From Sulfurovum sp. enrichment culture clone C5 (GTDB lineage: Bacteria; Campylobacterota; Campylobacteria; Campylobacterales; Sulfurovaceae): a stretch of DNA of 50,496 bases. Positions 50,316 through 50,496 of this stretch are shown here, in pieces. The first letter of the stretch is position 1, and every line of letters starts with the position of its first letter. A program made the translations under genes and the position numbers. The stretch is taken from assembly GCA_001493195.1 (NCBI GenBank), contig FAXN01000092.1, positions 1-50,496 on the forward strand. Reading direction: 5' to 3'. The notes under the pieces were generated by a model that saw only the letters and a list, made by a program, of their open reading frames with translations, was not told where the DNA came from and did not search any database.

Positions 50316-50496
50316 TTAGTGATGCTCGTCCTCGCTAACTACAACAGCACCAGCAAGATAAACATAAGTAAGTATCATAAAAATAAATGTTTGAAGCACA
50401 GCCCCAAAAGCAAGCAATAAATATGCTGAAAGTGGAACAAATAAAGGAGTTAACATCAAAAGAACCCACAAAAACAAATCATCCCCTTTGATATTA
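50316..50496 (-). CDS. atpB: ATP synthase F0 subunit a, C-terminal end (cut by window edge)
   Basis: Reverse translation of the window end: ...[43 protein letters not shown]. Confidence 0.88.
   Translation of the reverse strand, partial: NIKGDDLFLWVLLMLTPLFVPLSAYLLLAFGAVLQTFIFMILTYVYLAGAVVVSEDEHH

Overview
AT-rich chromosomal segment, most likely from a Campylobacterota (epsilonproteobacterial) genome. It is mostly housekeeping: pdxA/pdxJ, argG, an M3 peptidase, kdsB, era, rplI, glnB/amt, mltG, lolC/E-like, secA, lolA, an ABC-F protein, yebC, gyrA, asd, hemE, tRNA-Asn, gatB, K+ channel/RCK genes, gpsA, thiE-like and the end of atpB. It also has an MSHA/type II-like pilus or secretion assembly cluster (6968-15743), and a NifX / ferredoxin-MinD ATPase / DUF134 cluster (46619-49710). 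The observations I rate highest are: (1) two sigma70-type promoters (TTGACT-N17-TATAAT and TTGCTT-N17-TATAAT) that both carry a GAACATAT(G/A) operator at the same spacer position, one before the NifX/MinD cluster and one before the DUF134 gene, suggesting an autoregulated DUF134 regulon; (2) lolA, whose SD-preceded ATG is out of frame with the body of the gene, with a T7 run and a U_UUU_UUA heptamer at the junction; (3) a DUF234-like nuclease ORF with no ATG/GTG/TTG start but an SD-spaced ATT; (4) an orphan 481-aa PD-(D/E)XK-like protein behind a non-coding segment with a CGTTCCCAC-type palindrome; (5) a degenerate NtrB/NtrC-like pair next to amt/glnB. No CRISPR array, rRNA, transposase or phage was seen. 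All calls come from reading the sequence and supplied translations; no database searches were run.
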